A stretch of DNA of 64,000 bases from Lampris incognitus (GCF_029633865.1 NC_079223.1:35151391-35215390); one strand, 5' to 3'; counted from the first letter of the stretch, positions 43,536 to 63,325 are shown. Notes: a model not told the origin generated them from the sequence alone. Made by a program: numbers and translations.

Positions 43536-46500
43536 ATGATTGAAACGGAGACCAGAAGTCGCAACCACGACAAGCACCAGAACGGAGATGCCGCGACGGA
43601 AACGTCGACGGTGGAAGATGTTTTTGACGACACTTATCGAGAGAAAGAGGGTCCGAAGCCACCGAGGAGACTGGTGTGGAGAAATATAATTATGATGTCC
43701 GTTTTGCATCTAGCAGCGCTATATGGACTCGTACTCATCCCTTCCGCATCAGTTTTAACCCTTGCATGGTGTAAGTATTGATGATAGACGGGCATCTGTC
43801 TGTACTGCATGTTGTCCATTTCCCCTTGACTGCCATTCTCTGCAGGGGCACCGAAGATACGAAATGCAAGAGAACAGAATGTGCTGATCTAGTGTGTTGA
43901 TAGCAAAACAGGCACTCTTTGGCTTTTTAGTGTCTGAATGGCTCATACTATGGTGTTGAATGAGTCATCATTTGGGGGCTGGCCTAATGTTATTCAGTAC
44001 AAACGCATGACTGTAAGTCTTCACGTTTGAGCTGAAATCAATTCACCAGTCAGTCACACTTTATTGCATATTACATTTTGCTTTACATTCAGCGAAAGTG
44101 CACAGATGAAAAGTAGAAAAGACGGATGGGTCGGTGACAAATGTGTTGTTTTTTTTTGCCCCGGAATGTGTTGACCTATGTATTTTTTTCTGTCCCATTT
44201 GAAAACGTCTGGATCTAAATTAGGATTTCTGGCAGCGGCCAAACTATTTACAGCATGATCAGAATTTGTCCCCAGTAAACCAGAGAAGCATGACTTCAAT
44301 TGCTGAACAGGCCTAACTTTGTTTCCCCCTGTGGAACATGCATAATTTCCCTGTCTCTTTGCAGTGCTGGACTGCATGTTATTTCACTGGCGAAGACAAA
44401 GCACAATCGCCGTTCTGATAGACATTCCATTGTGAGCTGCATAGCACCCAAACAGAATGTCCTTTAGTTGCAGGCCCCCAGTCCTCAAATCCGTGGCAGC
44501 CTTGTTTGGCTTCACATACAAATTCAACAGTTTAAAAACATAAAATATGAGAGGGAAGACCTGCACGCACCCACTGTTATGACTCTCGACATAAACAACA
44601 TTACCATGAGAGAGAGAGGTTTGGATGGAGCTTGTGAGAATGGAAAGAACATGATGTTCTCCTGACTCTGCTGTTAAGGGTGTTAGATTTATCTTTGTGT
44701 GGTAGTAACAGTTTCCCTGAATATATCTATATATCCCCCCTCTCTCTCCCTTAGCTGTGGTGTGCTTCCTCATCAGTGCTCTTGGTGTGACTGCCGGTGC
44801 ACACAGACTGTGGAGCCACAGATCTTACAAGGCTTCCTTTCCTCTGCGAGTCTTCCTCGCACTTGCCAACTCCATGGCATTTCAGGTAAAGGAAAAACAA
44901 TACATTGTGTCGGTGGGAAATGAAATAATGCGTGCCTGGTTGTGCCTCATCAGCAGGAACTGCTTGAAAATTATCATATGTCTATGCTTAATACTTTGAA
45001 AAACAAAGTGAGAATTAGAATGGTTCCGGATAATATTCAATCTCAAATACCAATGATCCCCGTGACACGAGCATAGAAGGCAGGTTAATGGAAACTGGGT
45101 GTAATTCGCTCTCTCTCTTTCCTTTTGTATGTACAGAATGATGTCTATGAGTGGGCCAGGGACCACCGCGTCCATCACAAGTACTCTGAGACGGATGCAG
45201 ACCCCCATAATGCCAAGCGGGGGTTTTTCTTTTCCCACATTGGTTGGCTGCTGGTCCGCAAGCATCCTGATGTCATCGAGAAGGGCCGTAAACTAGACCT
45301 GTCGGACCTGAAGGCAGATAAAGTAGTCATGTTCCAGAGACGGTATGTAAACACAGTGCCACTCCGAGGAGCTATCATGAAGGTGGTAGTCATTTTGCCG
45401 CTTTACTTCCTCTGTATGGTGGTGTTTGTGTTTAGCCTGTCTTGGTTTTTTTTTTCTTTTTTTTTCTCGTGAGAACTATACTTGGGCTTTGAAGAATTGG
45501 GATTCGGCAAATACTGCGCAAACTTTATCGGTCTTGCAAAAGGAACCTTCACCGCTCTACTTATTCCAGATGCAAAATATCCTGTGTCAAAAAGCAGCAT
45601 TGCACATTTCGGTAAAATGTATAGGATTTACACATTCACGTTTGTGGAAGTGAAAATCCCTATGCTGTAGTTACAGTTAATACTTGTAAAACATTACACA
45701 TACATTAGAAGGTGCTGAGTACTGGTGTTGGAGCTATAAAATGGACACCTTTATAGTCAAAATGTGCTAACAGTTATTCCAGCATTCTGAAATTTGTAGA
45801 AATTGAGAGGAATGTACATCAAGATAGGCTACATGTGACCACTCTTAATGTGTCCTATTGCTTTCACTCCTAGGAAGAAATTGACATTTATATTGTTACG
45901 ACCGGAGCTGATTGTATAATCAACTGCTTTTTTTTGGGGGGGGGGGGACTTTGCAAATTTAGTGTTGGGTACAAAGATTTCATTACCAGCACAATCTTAC
46001 TACCAGCATTATGTGTGAGTCAGATTGCTAGTGCCCATGAACATAAGTGTTAAGTGAATGAATAAGGCCACTTACATGTAGGGTTGTACCCTTGTCACTG
46101 TTTCACTGCCCATACCGATTTCAAGTACGAATTTTTAACAGTGCAGAGACCATTAGTTTGTAGTTAATGGGCAAATTAACTGACATATTATCATTTGTTC
46201 CACCATTAAAGACATACAGGCTTCCATCTGCCAAAAATGCAGTAAATAAAGCCATTTTCCTTTTATTTGACATGCTACTCATGGATTTTAGTATCGGATT
46301 TTAGTTTTGGGTAAATACCGATACTCCATTTTAGCTGATCCCACTATCTGCGTTGGTGCATCTTTATTTACATGTTAGCAAGCTTATTCATTATTCTATA
46401 GTTCTGTTTTGTTGAATGCCTTTGTCTTCCCTCTGGCCCAAGCTGTTCAGGAAGTCATACTGTGGGTTAGGGTGGTTGATGACAACTCTAGGGTAGATTC

Positions 46501-48484
46501 ACTGATAAGGAACGTAATTTGTGCCCGGGACCCATTTATACCATGCCCACACAGAGTACAGTGACTGGTCATTTGTCAACATGCCTGCTTCTTTTGGAAG
46601 CCGTCCTAAATATGCGTTGTTGCTCTCAAGCAAAAAGAGACTAATATTCACTGCAACAAATGATCAGAAGATCTGGGTAACTTATTTAGTGAAGTGCAAA
46701 CGGTTTTCAGTCAGGTTAACGTTGTTAGCCTGCTTTGCTGGTGTTTTCTGACTGTGCAGAGCTATAACTGCAACCTTTGTCTTGTCATTAGCAATGACCT
46801 TCTCCTTTCTTTAGGGGATCGCTCACTCAGTTAATGAAGAGGTTGAGTTTTTGGTATGTTATTTAGCAGACATGGATAGAGGAATTCACTTTTTTTTTTT
46901 AACCTTACCACAGTGCCTGTTATGAAACACTTTCGCCACAAACTAGAGAGCAGTTCATCCCAACGGGAAGCCATAAATTAAGACATCAATCACATTTCAC
47001 TTTGCAGTACAGATCGAAGTTTTAACATTGAAATAGCTTAAATCAGTGTGTAGCTATGAAAAGAGTGAATGCCAGCTAAGGGTTGACTTCTTTATATACT
47101 GATTTGAGTCTTTGATATACATGAAGACATTCTCATTAACTATCACTTGATAATAAATGTTCTCTCTCTCCTCTCAGGAACTACAAGCTCTCCGTTGTGC
47201 TCTTATGCTTCCTGGTGCCCATGTTTGTGCCCTGGTATCTGTGGGGTGAATCCCTTGCCGTGGGGTACTTCCTCCCTGGAATCCTGAGATACACCCTGGT
47301 TCTCAATGCTACTTGGCTGGTCAATAGCGCTGCACACATGTGGGGCAACAGGCCTTATGACCAGACCATTAACCCCAGGGAAAACCCATTTGTTGCGTTC
47401 AGCGCTGTAGGTAAGGAAGGCGTGCACCCACCCGCTACGGCAATTCTTTACTCATGTTGTCAGCAAGGAAACTCTCCCCAGTTAATTAAACTAATAACTT
47501 TTTATGTTTTCTCTATCATGTTTTTGTTACTTTGTGTGCATTTATGCATTTGGTAAATTTAAAAAAATATTTGCATTTTCTGCTGAATGCCTGTCATGCC
47601 CAATGTACCACATTGGAGCCCTTTTAAAGCTGATGCTGTCTGGCATTCAAAGTGGGGCGGAACTTGCTAATCCAGCGGCTAATGTTTATTTTGTGCTGCA
47701 TATCCTGGTTTTAGTATAGAAACGGTGGTCAGCTCTGCAGCAGCGTCTACTCGTTACAGAGTTCGGCAATCACATGAGTTTTCTATATGTTTTTTCTCCA
47801 CTCTGATGTGATTTTTATCGGTTGGCACAAAGACTAAAACCTTGAGATGCAGATAGGGCTGGCTTGTTTGACATCGACTGTACATAGATGAAAATAAACA
47901 GGTTTGATTTGAAAACCGATTCTAGAAACTGCAAAAAAGTTCAACTTCACTCTCTAAAATAACTGCACCTGGCTTTTTCAGTTAACGCTCTCCTCTGTCT
48001 GAAGCCACCTTATTCTTCTGATTAAACAGATGATACATTTGATAAGCTGTATGCTAACAAGTTAGTTATTTGTTTCACCCAAATCTCCGCTAGCCTCACT
48101 TAAAAATGAGGAGTTGTGGTAGGTTCGACAGATATCCGGGTGTAGTAACGGGACCATCCACTGCCATTTTGAAGATGCTCGATGGCATAAGAGCTTGGTG
48201 AAACTATTTTTTGTGTAGGTGATGGTGACATCTAGCAAAATGGTAAATTTCTGTCCTTGTTTTTTTTTTCCTTCCAATTTCCAGGCGAGGGGTTCCACAA
48301 CTACCACCACACGTTCCCCTTCGACTATGCTACCAGTGAGTTTGGCTACAGGCTGAACCTCACCACGGCCTTTATAGACCTCATGTGCTTCTTGGGTCTG
48401 GCCACTGGACGCAAGAGGGTGTCCAAGGAACTGATCATGGCTCGAATGCAGCGAACAGGTGACGGGAGCTATAAAAGTGGCTGA
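43536..48484 (+). CDS. scd: scd, stearoyl-CoA (delta-9) desaturase
   Basis: Five coding exons (43536-43770, 44755-44885, 45137-45342, 47178-47410, 48285-48484) give 334 residues, as in other fish SCDs. The three histidine boxes that bind the di-iron centre are intact: HRLWSH (95-100), HRVHH (132-136) and HNYHH (273-277). NATWLVNSAAHMWGNRPYD adds the further conserved Asn/His ligands. Four hydrophobic membrane passes include LHLAALYGLVLIPSA and FLVPMFVPWYLWG. The end TGDGSYKSG is typical. The enzyme sits in the ER membrane and puts a cis double bond at C9 of palmitoyl- and stearoyl-CoA, with cytochrome b5. Whether this is the scd or scdb paralogue cannot be decided here. Intron 3 (1.8 kb) contains only AT-rich sequence and a G-run. 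Confidence 0.96.
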
Positions 48485-50240
48485 GTTATGCAAGTTACTG
48501 ATGCTGTAACTCATGCCAACTAGTTAAACCAAGAGAGATCGTAGCAAAAGTAATAGCAGCATTTTGGTGGGGCCGTAGTTTGGCAGTGGTGATTGCCATG
48601 GTTGATATCTCTGCTTCTGTTCATGAGTTAAACCTATTCCTGAGTTCCTGAGACTAATGTTGGCTTTAAATGGTCCCAGACCCTTTCATAAGGTGTGAAT
48701 TTTTTATGTTTTAAAATGTCTTTTCCAACTATTGGCCACAGCCAGTATCATGGCGAGGCGTGTAAGCACAGCTTTTTCACCTGCCATAATATCAAGCAGG
48801 TAGTAGAAAAGTGAGGGGGGAAAAAAAACCAGCAGAATGGGATTGAAATGGCCTCGGTGAGAACATAACAGCCGTATGGTCTGGACAGGGTATCAAGGCA
48901 GTGATTAGAGAATATTAACCTCTTATTTATTCATGTGCTATTTATTAATCCTTTTGCAGCACTTTGAAATTGTTTAGTGAAAACGTCAGCAGTGAAGTTC
49001 CCTTGCTTTATGACCAAAGCAGGCAAGATCTAATCATGTGTCTGCTCACTCTGGGCTTCATGCCCTAACCTGTCAGGATCAATGCGTAGCGCTTTGCTTC
49101 ATTCCAGAGAAGGTGAAGTTAAATTATTGTTTTACAGTCAAAATTCTTCTTTATTTTTGTAAAGCCGGTAGACTTATCGAACCATAAGCTGCTGTGTTTT
49201 ACCGCCAAATACTCAAGACATTCAATGCACTATTGAACTGCCCCCATTTATCACACCTGACAACACTGGCAAAACCGCAGTTTAGCTGCATATATACTTT
49301 GATAGTAATTACACACCAGTTGTCTCCTGTCCAAGGTGCTCTTGATGAAAGTCTTCTGAGGAGAATAAAGTTCTCTTGATCTTACCACTTGTGTATGACA
49401 CAATTTATACCGCTGGTTGGGTCGTGAAGGTGCCTGGGACTTCTGTTAAGATACCTGAAGCACTGGTTGTGCACCACCTTTACTGAGACACTTTTACACT
49501 GAGGCGTGGAAACAGACTTCTCACCTATGATCTAAACAGAGAGAATCGTTAACTTTCCATTTGGTATTTTTTACCACAGTTGAGGAAATGAGACAGGTAC
49601 GACTGTCTCGCTTTTCTCTCCCTCAGACAAGGCCAATAAGGCACGCACAGCAGGTGCATTTACTTATGCTGTTGTCTCATATTATGAAAACATCATAGTC
49701 AGGACTTTGCCTACATGCCTTATTAGGGTATTGCACTTTTGTCGTTGCACATCTAGGCAGGTCAGTCTAACTAAAGACTAGTGCAAATTAGGGAAGTGAA
49801 TTAGGGCTAAGAGAGTTGTCACTATTCTGCCGTGTCTACACTGTATGTAAGAAACACAAGCATGACTGAAATCCTTCATAATTTAGGATGAATGAGAGGG
49901 ACCACATAAAGAAGTCTCATGGTTGGTTAAAAAAAAAAATTCAACTTTTTCATTGGTAAACAAAGACTCTGTTCTGAGACAACTTCCAAATCTATTATCT
50001 TATTAAGAATATTGTGAAAATAATTGTCACACTTGCTCTTTCAGTGCAATTACTTTTTTACAGTGTTAACTTCTTGAAGTTTGAATGCCTTAAAAAAAAC
50101 TGGCACATTTTTTCAAGGAATGTTTTACCCACTGTATAAAGCCGTAAATAAACCAAATTTTCTACTTGTAGGAAAGTATGTTTGCTGTCATTTTGTTGAG
50201 ATTCTGTAATGCTCCTTATTCCTAAACCTGAATAAAAATA
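48485..50240 (+). other. scd long 3' UTR
   Basis: Non-coding after the TGA. Poly(A) signals (AATAAA) occur at about 49364 (GAGAATAAAG), 50145 (GTAAATAAACC) and 50231 (CTGAATAAAAAT). Long 3' UTRs are usual for vertebrate SCD mRNAs. Which signal is used is unknown. Confidence 0.5.
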
Positions 50241-50469
50241 GATTGTTGTACCATTGGCTTCATTAAGTGCTCAAATATGGCACATTGTGCATTATTTTAT
50301 TATTACTTTACATAAGATGTGCAGGGAAGCTTCAGCAGTGTATTGAAAACTGTTTATAACTGTTCAGTGATAATGGGTGATCCTCCTCGTGCTTGAATTT
50401 GCTCCTTGCGTCATTTACGTATGATAGCATCTTGACATTTCCATCTCATTTTAAAAGGAATCTACTTGG

Positions 50470-50690
50470 ACCTGTTGAACTCTTGTCTGTAGGCTTGCTG
50501 ATGGGGATCAACCTCTGATGGTTCCGTGTGGTTTACTTATCAGCCACACACACTGCACAATGTTGTACTGTCCATGTGATGCTACCATGCATGTTTAAAA
50601 TTCTTCCAGGCATTGTCTCATGGGGCTCTCTATTGATAGCTATATAGTAACTATGCCATGCATGAGGCTGCATTATACTGCAGAATGAGT
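50470..50690. repeat. Diverged local duplication, copy 1
   Basis: CCTGTTGAACTCTTGTCTGT to ACTATGCCATGCATGAGGCT is clearly related to 52050-52240, with about 15-20% difference and small indels. Unit type unknown. It flanks the exon-like modules on the left. Confidence 0.7.
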
Positions 50691-50861
50691 CTTGCAATGC
50701 AGATTCATGTCAACAAGTATCCGTCCTACAGACTTTTAGAGTCCCTCCACCACGATCAGTTGAGACTTAGCACTGTCCTCTTACAATGCAACTACTTATA
50801 GCAAGGGCATATGTTTTGGTTTCAAACATGGTGGTGACATTTTTGAAACTAACAATGTTTG

Positions 50862-50865
<4 letters not shown>

Positions 50866-50922
<57 letters not shown>
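50866..50922 (+). repeat. (GT)n microsatellite
   Basis: About 28 uninterrupted GT units. Confidence 0.95.
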
Positions 50923-50924
<2 letters not shown>

Positions 50925-51298
50925 CTCTGTAAAGCTTTTGCTTTATTCAGTGTATATTTGCTTGTCCAAAACAGGACTTTTATTACTTACCTTTTCCCTC
51001 TGATTTTAAATGTTGTGCAGACCCATAATCTGCAAGAAAGTAGGGTATACTTAATGTATTGTGCAAGTGTTGTTCCAGTTAGTTTTCCATGGTTTGTCTA
51101 GTTGCACTTGTCAACTGAATGTCAATGGGGTTTAATGGGAGCTTCTGTCTCCATCTGATTAGAGGGCAGGTGAACAATCACATTTAGCCAACAAGCTTTA
51201 CCGTCCAGTATTCTAAATGTGTAGTGTGACCACATCTGTGTACCTCGAAGTAGAGTAAAAAAACAAAAACACATTACTAAGCCACTGCAAGACCTCAC

Positions 51299-51370
51299 CT
51301 GAGACCCTATGGCTCCAACTGCCTCTCCTCCAGTCTGCTCTACTGATAATCTAGTTGATAGCAGTGGTTC
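51299..51370 (-). other. Exon-like module 1 (72 nt, phase-symmetrical)
   Basis: On the minus strand the acceptor TTTCCTACAG precedes 72 nt without a stop, then the donor GTGAGG. The peptide ends GGEAVGAIGSQ. Module 2 (51523-51591) is homologous, with the same borders and phase. I do not recognise the protein. The conserved borders suggest duplicated exons of an unknown gene or pseudogene, but no neighbouring exon was identified. Confidence 0.4.
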
Positions 51371-51522
51371 CTGTAGGAAATACAATTATGAACAGGTACA
51401 AATAGAGACAAAAAGAGAGCCCCACTAAATCAGACCAGCTCATGAATTTTCACTGTTATGGTATTTAACACTAACTTGTGTACTGCCACCTCAGTTGGCT
51501 ATCAAGGCAGTGTAAACCTCAC

Positions 51523-51591
51523 CTGAGATCCTGTAGCTCCACCTTCTCCTCCTTCAATCTGTTCTGTTTGGCTACTTGATTGAGGTGTTTC
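51523..51591 (-). other. Exon-like module 2 (69 nt, phase-symmetrical)
   Basis: On the minus strand the acceptor TTAGTTGCAG is followed by 69 open nt ending GGEGGATGSQ, then the donor GTGAGG. It is homologous to module 1 in borders, phase and C-terminal half. Intervening DNA also aligns around CAGCTCATGAA (51439) and CAACTCATGAA (51690), so whole units were duplicated. Confidence 0.4.
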
Positions 51592-51753
51592 CTGCAACTA
51601 ATAAAAATGATGAATTCATCATGAAGCCATGGCCAGACTTTAAGGCTATCTTAAATACATCTCAAAAACCTCCACTATCATCTATATTCCAACCAACTCA
51701 TGAACTTCAAGTTAACCTTAATCTGTACACCATGGGACACCACGGAACCTCAT

Positions 51754-51817
51754 CTGAGACCATGTGGCTCCACCTGCCTCTCCACTGTTTTCTGCTGTCG
51801 CTGGAACCAGAACTTCC
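51754..51817 (-). other. Exon-like module 3, degenerate
   Basis: Third copy on the minus strand. The right half still reads GEAGGATWSQ in the matching frame, but its length (64 nt) breaks phase symmetry. The expected donor is ATGAGG instead of GTGAGG. It looks like a dead copy. Confidence 0.35.
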
Positions 51818-52049
51818 CTGATCAGAAGATGTGTGACACCCACAATTGAATTAATCGGGTTTGCTATGGCTAATTTTGCACATAAATGATGTTCATCTTA
51901 AAAATGACTCATACTGGTTGTTCACTTCATCAGCTCATGAACACTTGTCAGAAGGCGGGGAGAGGGTTGACGTTAGAGGGTATTGGTCACCGAGCCATCA
52001 TTACAAGGCATTCTTATGTTTGCCAAGTTCGTACTTAGACTTTGACTTG

Positions 52050-52240
52050 TCCTGTTGAACTCTCGTCTGCAGGCTTGCTGATGGGGATCAACCTCTGATG
52101 GTTATCAGCCACACACATTGCACGATGTTGTACTTATCCATGTGACACCACCATGCTCTCCAGGCGTTGTTTCATTGGGGCTCTCTCTTGGTAACTTTAA
52201 AGTAACTATGCCATGCATGGGGCTTGCTTATACTGCATTA
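52050..52240. repeat. Diverged local duplication, copy 2
   Basis: Partner of 50470-50690. A further short direct repeat (GGCATTCTTATGTT followed by GTTCGTACTTAGACTTTGAC) occurs at about 52007-52048 and again at about 52388-52429, showing several rounds of local duplication. Confidence 0.65.
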
Positions 52241-52549
52241 ATATGCCCCCCACCCCCGTGCAGTCAAAACTGATCACAGGTCTTTTCTAACGTTTTCTGA
52301 TATAATGTTTCTAAATTGCATTTTCTTAATGAGGGGTGGCAGGATGAGTCTTACACACGCAAATTCATGGTGACTAAGTCATCAAGGCATTCTTATGTTG
52401 GCCAGGTTCGTACTTAGACTTTGACTTGCCATAACAAGTGGTTTGATAACAATTTCGCCGTGATAGCACTTACAATAAAAATGGTTGATCATGTTAAAAT
52501 CATGACTGAGCTCTGAACTACTTCCAAGTGGGTGTCAGAAGCTGACTGC

Positions 52550-52860
52550 TCTCAGAGATCTCTCCCTCCCCTTCGCTGAGCACACCCAGATGCTCCAGAG
52601 CAACACAATGTGGTACTGCCTGCCCTCCTGGACCCGAGTGCTCACCTGTCCCGAGTTGCCCAAGGCCCAGGGTTCTGGCTACAGGGACTTCGCTTCCCTG
52701 GCACAGAGGATGAAGGCAAACATAGACCAGTGCGTCAGCCGTTTCCTTGAACCCAGTGATTCCAAGGCCTCACTACTGCTGCGTGCTCCCTCGACTCAAC
52801 AGTCTCACCAGAAGTGCTCACTGAAAATGACGAACAAATTCAGGAGCTTCTGAGAAAAGC
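52550..52860 (+). other. Open, GC-richer segment, possible coding remnant
   Basis: A stretch open for 87 codons from 52590 (SNTMWYCLPSWTRVLTCPEL). In another frame the right end reads LTENDEQIQELLRKADYM. Composition differs from the flanks. I do not recognise a host gene; a retroelement or processed remnant is possible. It is followed directly by (GT)n. Confidence 0.25.
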
Positions 52861-52862
52861 AG

Positions 52863-52868
<6 letters not shown>

Positions 52869-52939
<71 letters not shown>
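52869..52939 (+). repeat. (GT)n microsatellite
   Basis: About 35 GT units. Confidence 0.95.
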
Positions 52940-52944
<5 letters not shown>

Positions 52945-53039
52945 AATTAATTGTAAAGCGCTTTTGAGTGGCTGCTGCAGCTAGAAAAGCACAATATAAA
53001 ATGCAACTTGATTGATTGATTGAGCTAACTTGACAAAAA

Positions 53040-53640
53040 AGTGGTTTGAGATCGCTAAAATATTGGTATCTATAGGGCCGACCCAGTGACCCCACCGTCC
53101 ATGCCCACATCTTACAGAACCCGTGCGCCGTCGCTGCAGGATACACGCGACACAGGTTGGTAATGGCTAAACGCCGTCTCCGATCGAAATCTGAGAGGGT
53201 AAAAGGCAGATGTTCATGTTGCGCTGGTCAGTCCTGGCAGGCGTGCTGTTAACTCTGCCCGACACGTCGCGGCCAAGAGGAGTCCATGTGCAGAGGTTGT
53301 GGTCCGACCGCCGGTGGATTTTTGGAGCTCCTCGCGTCTCTCGTTGCCCCGATGGTGACATCAGCCGCCTCTCTCTTCATTGGCTGTGGACTGTCAGACC
53401 ATCCTTCCCCCCGGCATGTAGCACCTCAGTGTGGTCACACTCACTTATAGCCCGGCACTGTCAAACTGGTCTGGTACACCCCGGTCCTTCATGTATGCGC
53501 AATGAAAGGGCTTGTTATTCGAAAGTTTTATGTAGTAACGCAGCCTGTCTGCGTTGCCGCCATGCCGTTCCGTAAACCATTCCGCTGTCAGAGGCGGTGT
53601 GCGTGTGCGCGCGCGCCGTGGGGTGATCGCTGCAAAATCG
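53040..53640. promoter_or_regulatory. CpG-rich island, unassigned
   Basis: Markedly CpG-rich compared with its surroundings, with an inverted CCAAT (ATTGG at 53379) and a CG-repeat end (GTGCGCGCGCGCC near 53606). It looks like a CpG-island promoter. No first exon could be recognised on either strand. It could serve a distal wnt8b promoter or the unknown minus-strand gene. Confidence 0.35.
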
Positions 53641-55404
53641 GTGTTGCCAACATACTTTGACTCAGTGTTTCAAAACCGCAAATTGCCAACGAGTCTGACG
53701 CTTGGCACTAGGTGGGTGCATGCGAATCCATAGGTGGGGCAATTTGGCAAAGTTATCGGCGCAACATGTGGCCGTGCACCCCCCCTCCCTCCACATTTCT
53801 TTACAAATGCGTAGTTTGCTGCGGCCATGTAAGCGATTCAGCGTCTGGTTTGTCGAGCCTGCGTTGATCTCTAAAACGCAAACCTCCATTCTGCATGGCG
53901 CAATAAAAACGTGTTTTTGCATGCGTGTGCTGCGAGTATGCAGGTAGTTTGAAAGCCGTACCCAAGATGTGATCAGCTCATATTGTCTCACAGGGCTGTC
54001 ATTCCTCAAAAAATAAACCCTAATCCACGATCACCTCTTTTTTTTCTCATCCCAGTTTGCACACAGGGAGGCAGGTTGGTGATTGCCCGAAGGGACCTGA
54101 GGGTCAGACGGGGTTATTTGGGAATAGCCCCTTCACCACATGTGAGGGAGGGACCGTCTGGATTAGTGTTGCAAATACCCTATCTGAGCTCAGCCTTTAA
54201 TCTATTACCCCCCCCCATGTCTTTTAATTTCTGTTGGGGTTTACATTAAAATGTCAGCAGTAAATCTCAACCTGCTTTAACGAGAGATACGTGTCCGTGC
54301 AGCGTCAGCCCGTGCTCATATCCTACCGGATGACGCAAACACATCCGGTGTCCCTCATCGCGAAACTGGATAGCTATCAAACCACCGTATCAGTATTGAG
54401 ATATACTACTTTTCAATAGGTCGTTTAAAAGGACGTATCTTCAAACGTTGTGGTGTATCACCATTATATTGTCATTTTCGAGGGGTGTATTTCTTTTATT
54501 CCTCCACTTACTTTTAACTGTTGCCTTAGCAACTGACCTTTACTGTTGTAGGGCAATCTGATATCAAGGATGTACCGTCATGTCAACTCATCCAATTAAG
54601 ATGGTGACTTAAAAAGGAGAGGTCGCTATACACCGACTCCTCTCTTCTCTTTTCCATCTTAACCATTTTGAACTTGCTTCTATGGTCTACTCATTCAACG
54701 TTGCTGAAATGAATGAATTTAGACGTCCGATCTAAACCTAGTCTGGGTTTGGTCCCCACCAGAGTGATACACACCGAATCACACCTTTGCGAAAACCATG
54801 TTTCATTTCCTCACCAACAAAGAGCAAAAACCTGTTTTTTGTTGTTGTTGTTGTTGTTGTTGTTGTTTTTGTCGCCCAATCTACAACCACTCATCATTCT
54901 GGGGAAGGGGTATGGCGGGAGAGAGAGAGGGGGGCACAACGTCCTAATCCACGACAATCAATTTCACGCGTCTTCCAGCTCAGTGTGCGTCTTCCAGCTC
55001 AGTGTGCGGCTAGCTCAGATGAACTTTTCAGGGCCTGACATCCAGGAGGTCAGAGCCGCGGTTGGGTGTGGGACATGAAGTGTCCGGTGGCGGCGGAGCA
55101 AGGGGAAGGCCCGGGGTGCCCTTTTGATCATTTCACTCTCTCTTTGGGCCAATACCTCTGATTGGCCGGGAAAGTCAGAAGGGGAAAATCTTTAATTAAG
55201 CAGATAATCTCTTGTTGGGACGAGAGTGGCTCCATTTCACAGCACCCCCACCCCACCCCACCCCACCCCACCCCAAAAAAAAAGAAGAAAAAAGGAAATC
55301 TTATTTGAGACTCTGGGTAGCCGGAGTGAAGTTCTACGTGGATCTGCAGCTCAGAGTCCTCGACGCTGTTGGTGGAGCTTGGCAATTCCCCCTCACCTGT
55401 CAGA
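53641..55404. other. Region upstream of wnt8b
   Basis: Non-coding, with (GTT)n at 54841-54866, (CCCCA)n at 55244-55275 and a short tandem TCTTCCAGCTCAGTGTGCG duplicated at about 54971-55007. The last few hundred bases probably include the wnt8b 5' UTR. No gene seen. Confidence 0.4.
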
Positions 55405-62481
<7,077 letters not shown>

Positions 62482-63325
62482 GCCGCTATGGCATCTTCCA
62501 CACCCCCCCCCCCCCAACACACACACACACACACACTACTGTCCTTGTCGTTTTAATACCACATCCCTGGTCAGTACCCGAGCCCTCTCTGTGTGTGAAG
62601 TACATGTGTTATGAATTTTTAAAAAAATGAAATGCAATCAAGTGGACTGAATAACTGAACAAGTTTAGGCTTGTGTGAAAGGTTAATGGCAGAGGGATGT
62701 GCCACGAGGCTGTGTGACAGAGAGGACGAGAAGGGAAACGTTTAGACCTTTGTAGAATTCTCAGTATAAATTAATTTAAAGGTATATTTTTGTACTTTGT
62801 AGGATAATGTTTTGAGAAGTCATTGGGCATTTATAGAATATTTATCAAAGTCAAAATTACTCCACGCCATACTCTATTTATGCACACTCATTGGAAAAAA
62901 AAATGCTTCATGAAACAATTGAACAGTTTTCCCTGATGGAGGATTTGCCCTATCGGTGGTACAGGACTCCAACATTATTCTTCAAGACCCAGACAGGTTA
63001 GGCCCTTAGCGCTCCCTAAGCGGTTCAACGCTATACTCATCTATGTCTCATTCATTTATCGATATCTCAAGCTTCACTGCCAACCAACCGTTGGGTTTGA
63101 ATTTTGCAGAGAAACGTTTCTGATGAAGCACGATGATTTGGGCGCAGACCACTCTTTCACCTTCTGGCCTGTCTTGACCTTCTCTGCCCCATGGATGTAT
63201 TTAAATGAAGCACTTTGTACTGTACATTGTTAATTTATTGCACGGCATTTCATAGTTGTGCTTTGTTCTTAGTTACCTTTTGTGGGTTGTTTGCTATCAA
63301 GAATGTCACTGAAGAATAATAAATC
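62482..63325 (+). other. wnt8b 3' UTR
   Basis: Begins with a C-run and (AC)n (62502-62536). A poly(A) signal AATAAA is at 63318-63323. No other gene. Confidence 0.65.

Noticed and set aside
45426-45653. Alternative scd exon after exon 3
   Set aside because: Open frame lies in intron 3 with no conserved desaturase sequence; exon 4 at 47178 joins exon 3 in phase and continues the protein.
48062-48514. 150-codon open frame (-)
   Set aside because: Overlaps scd exon 5 in antisense; shadow.
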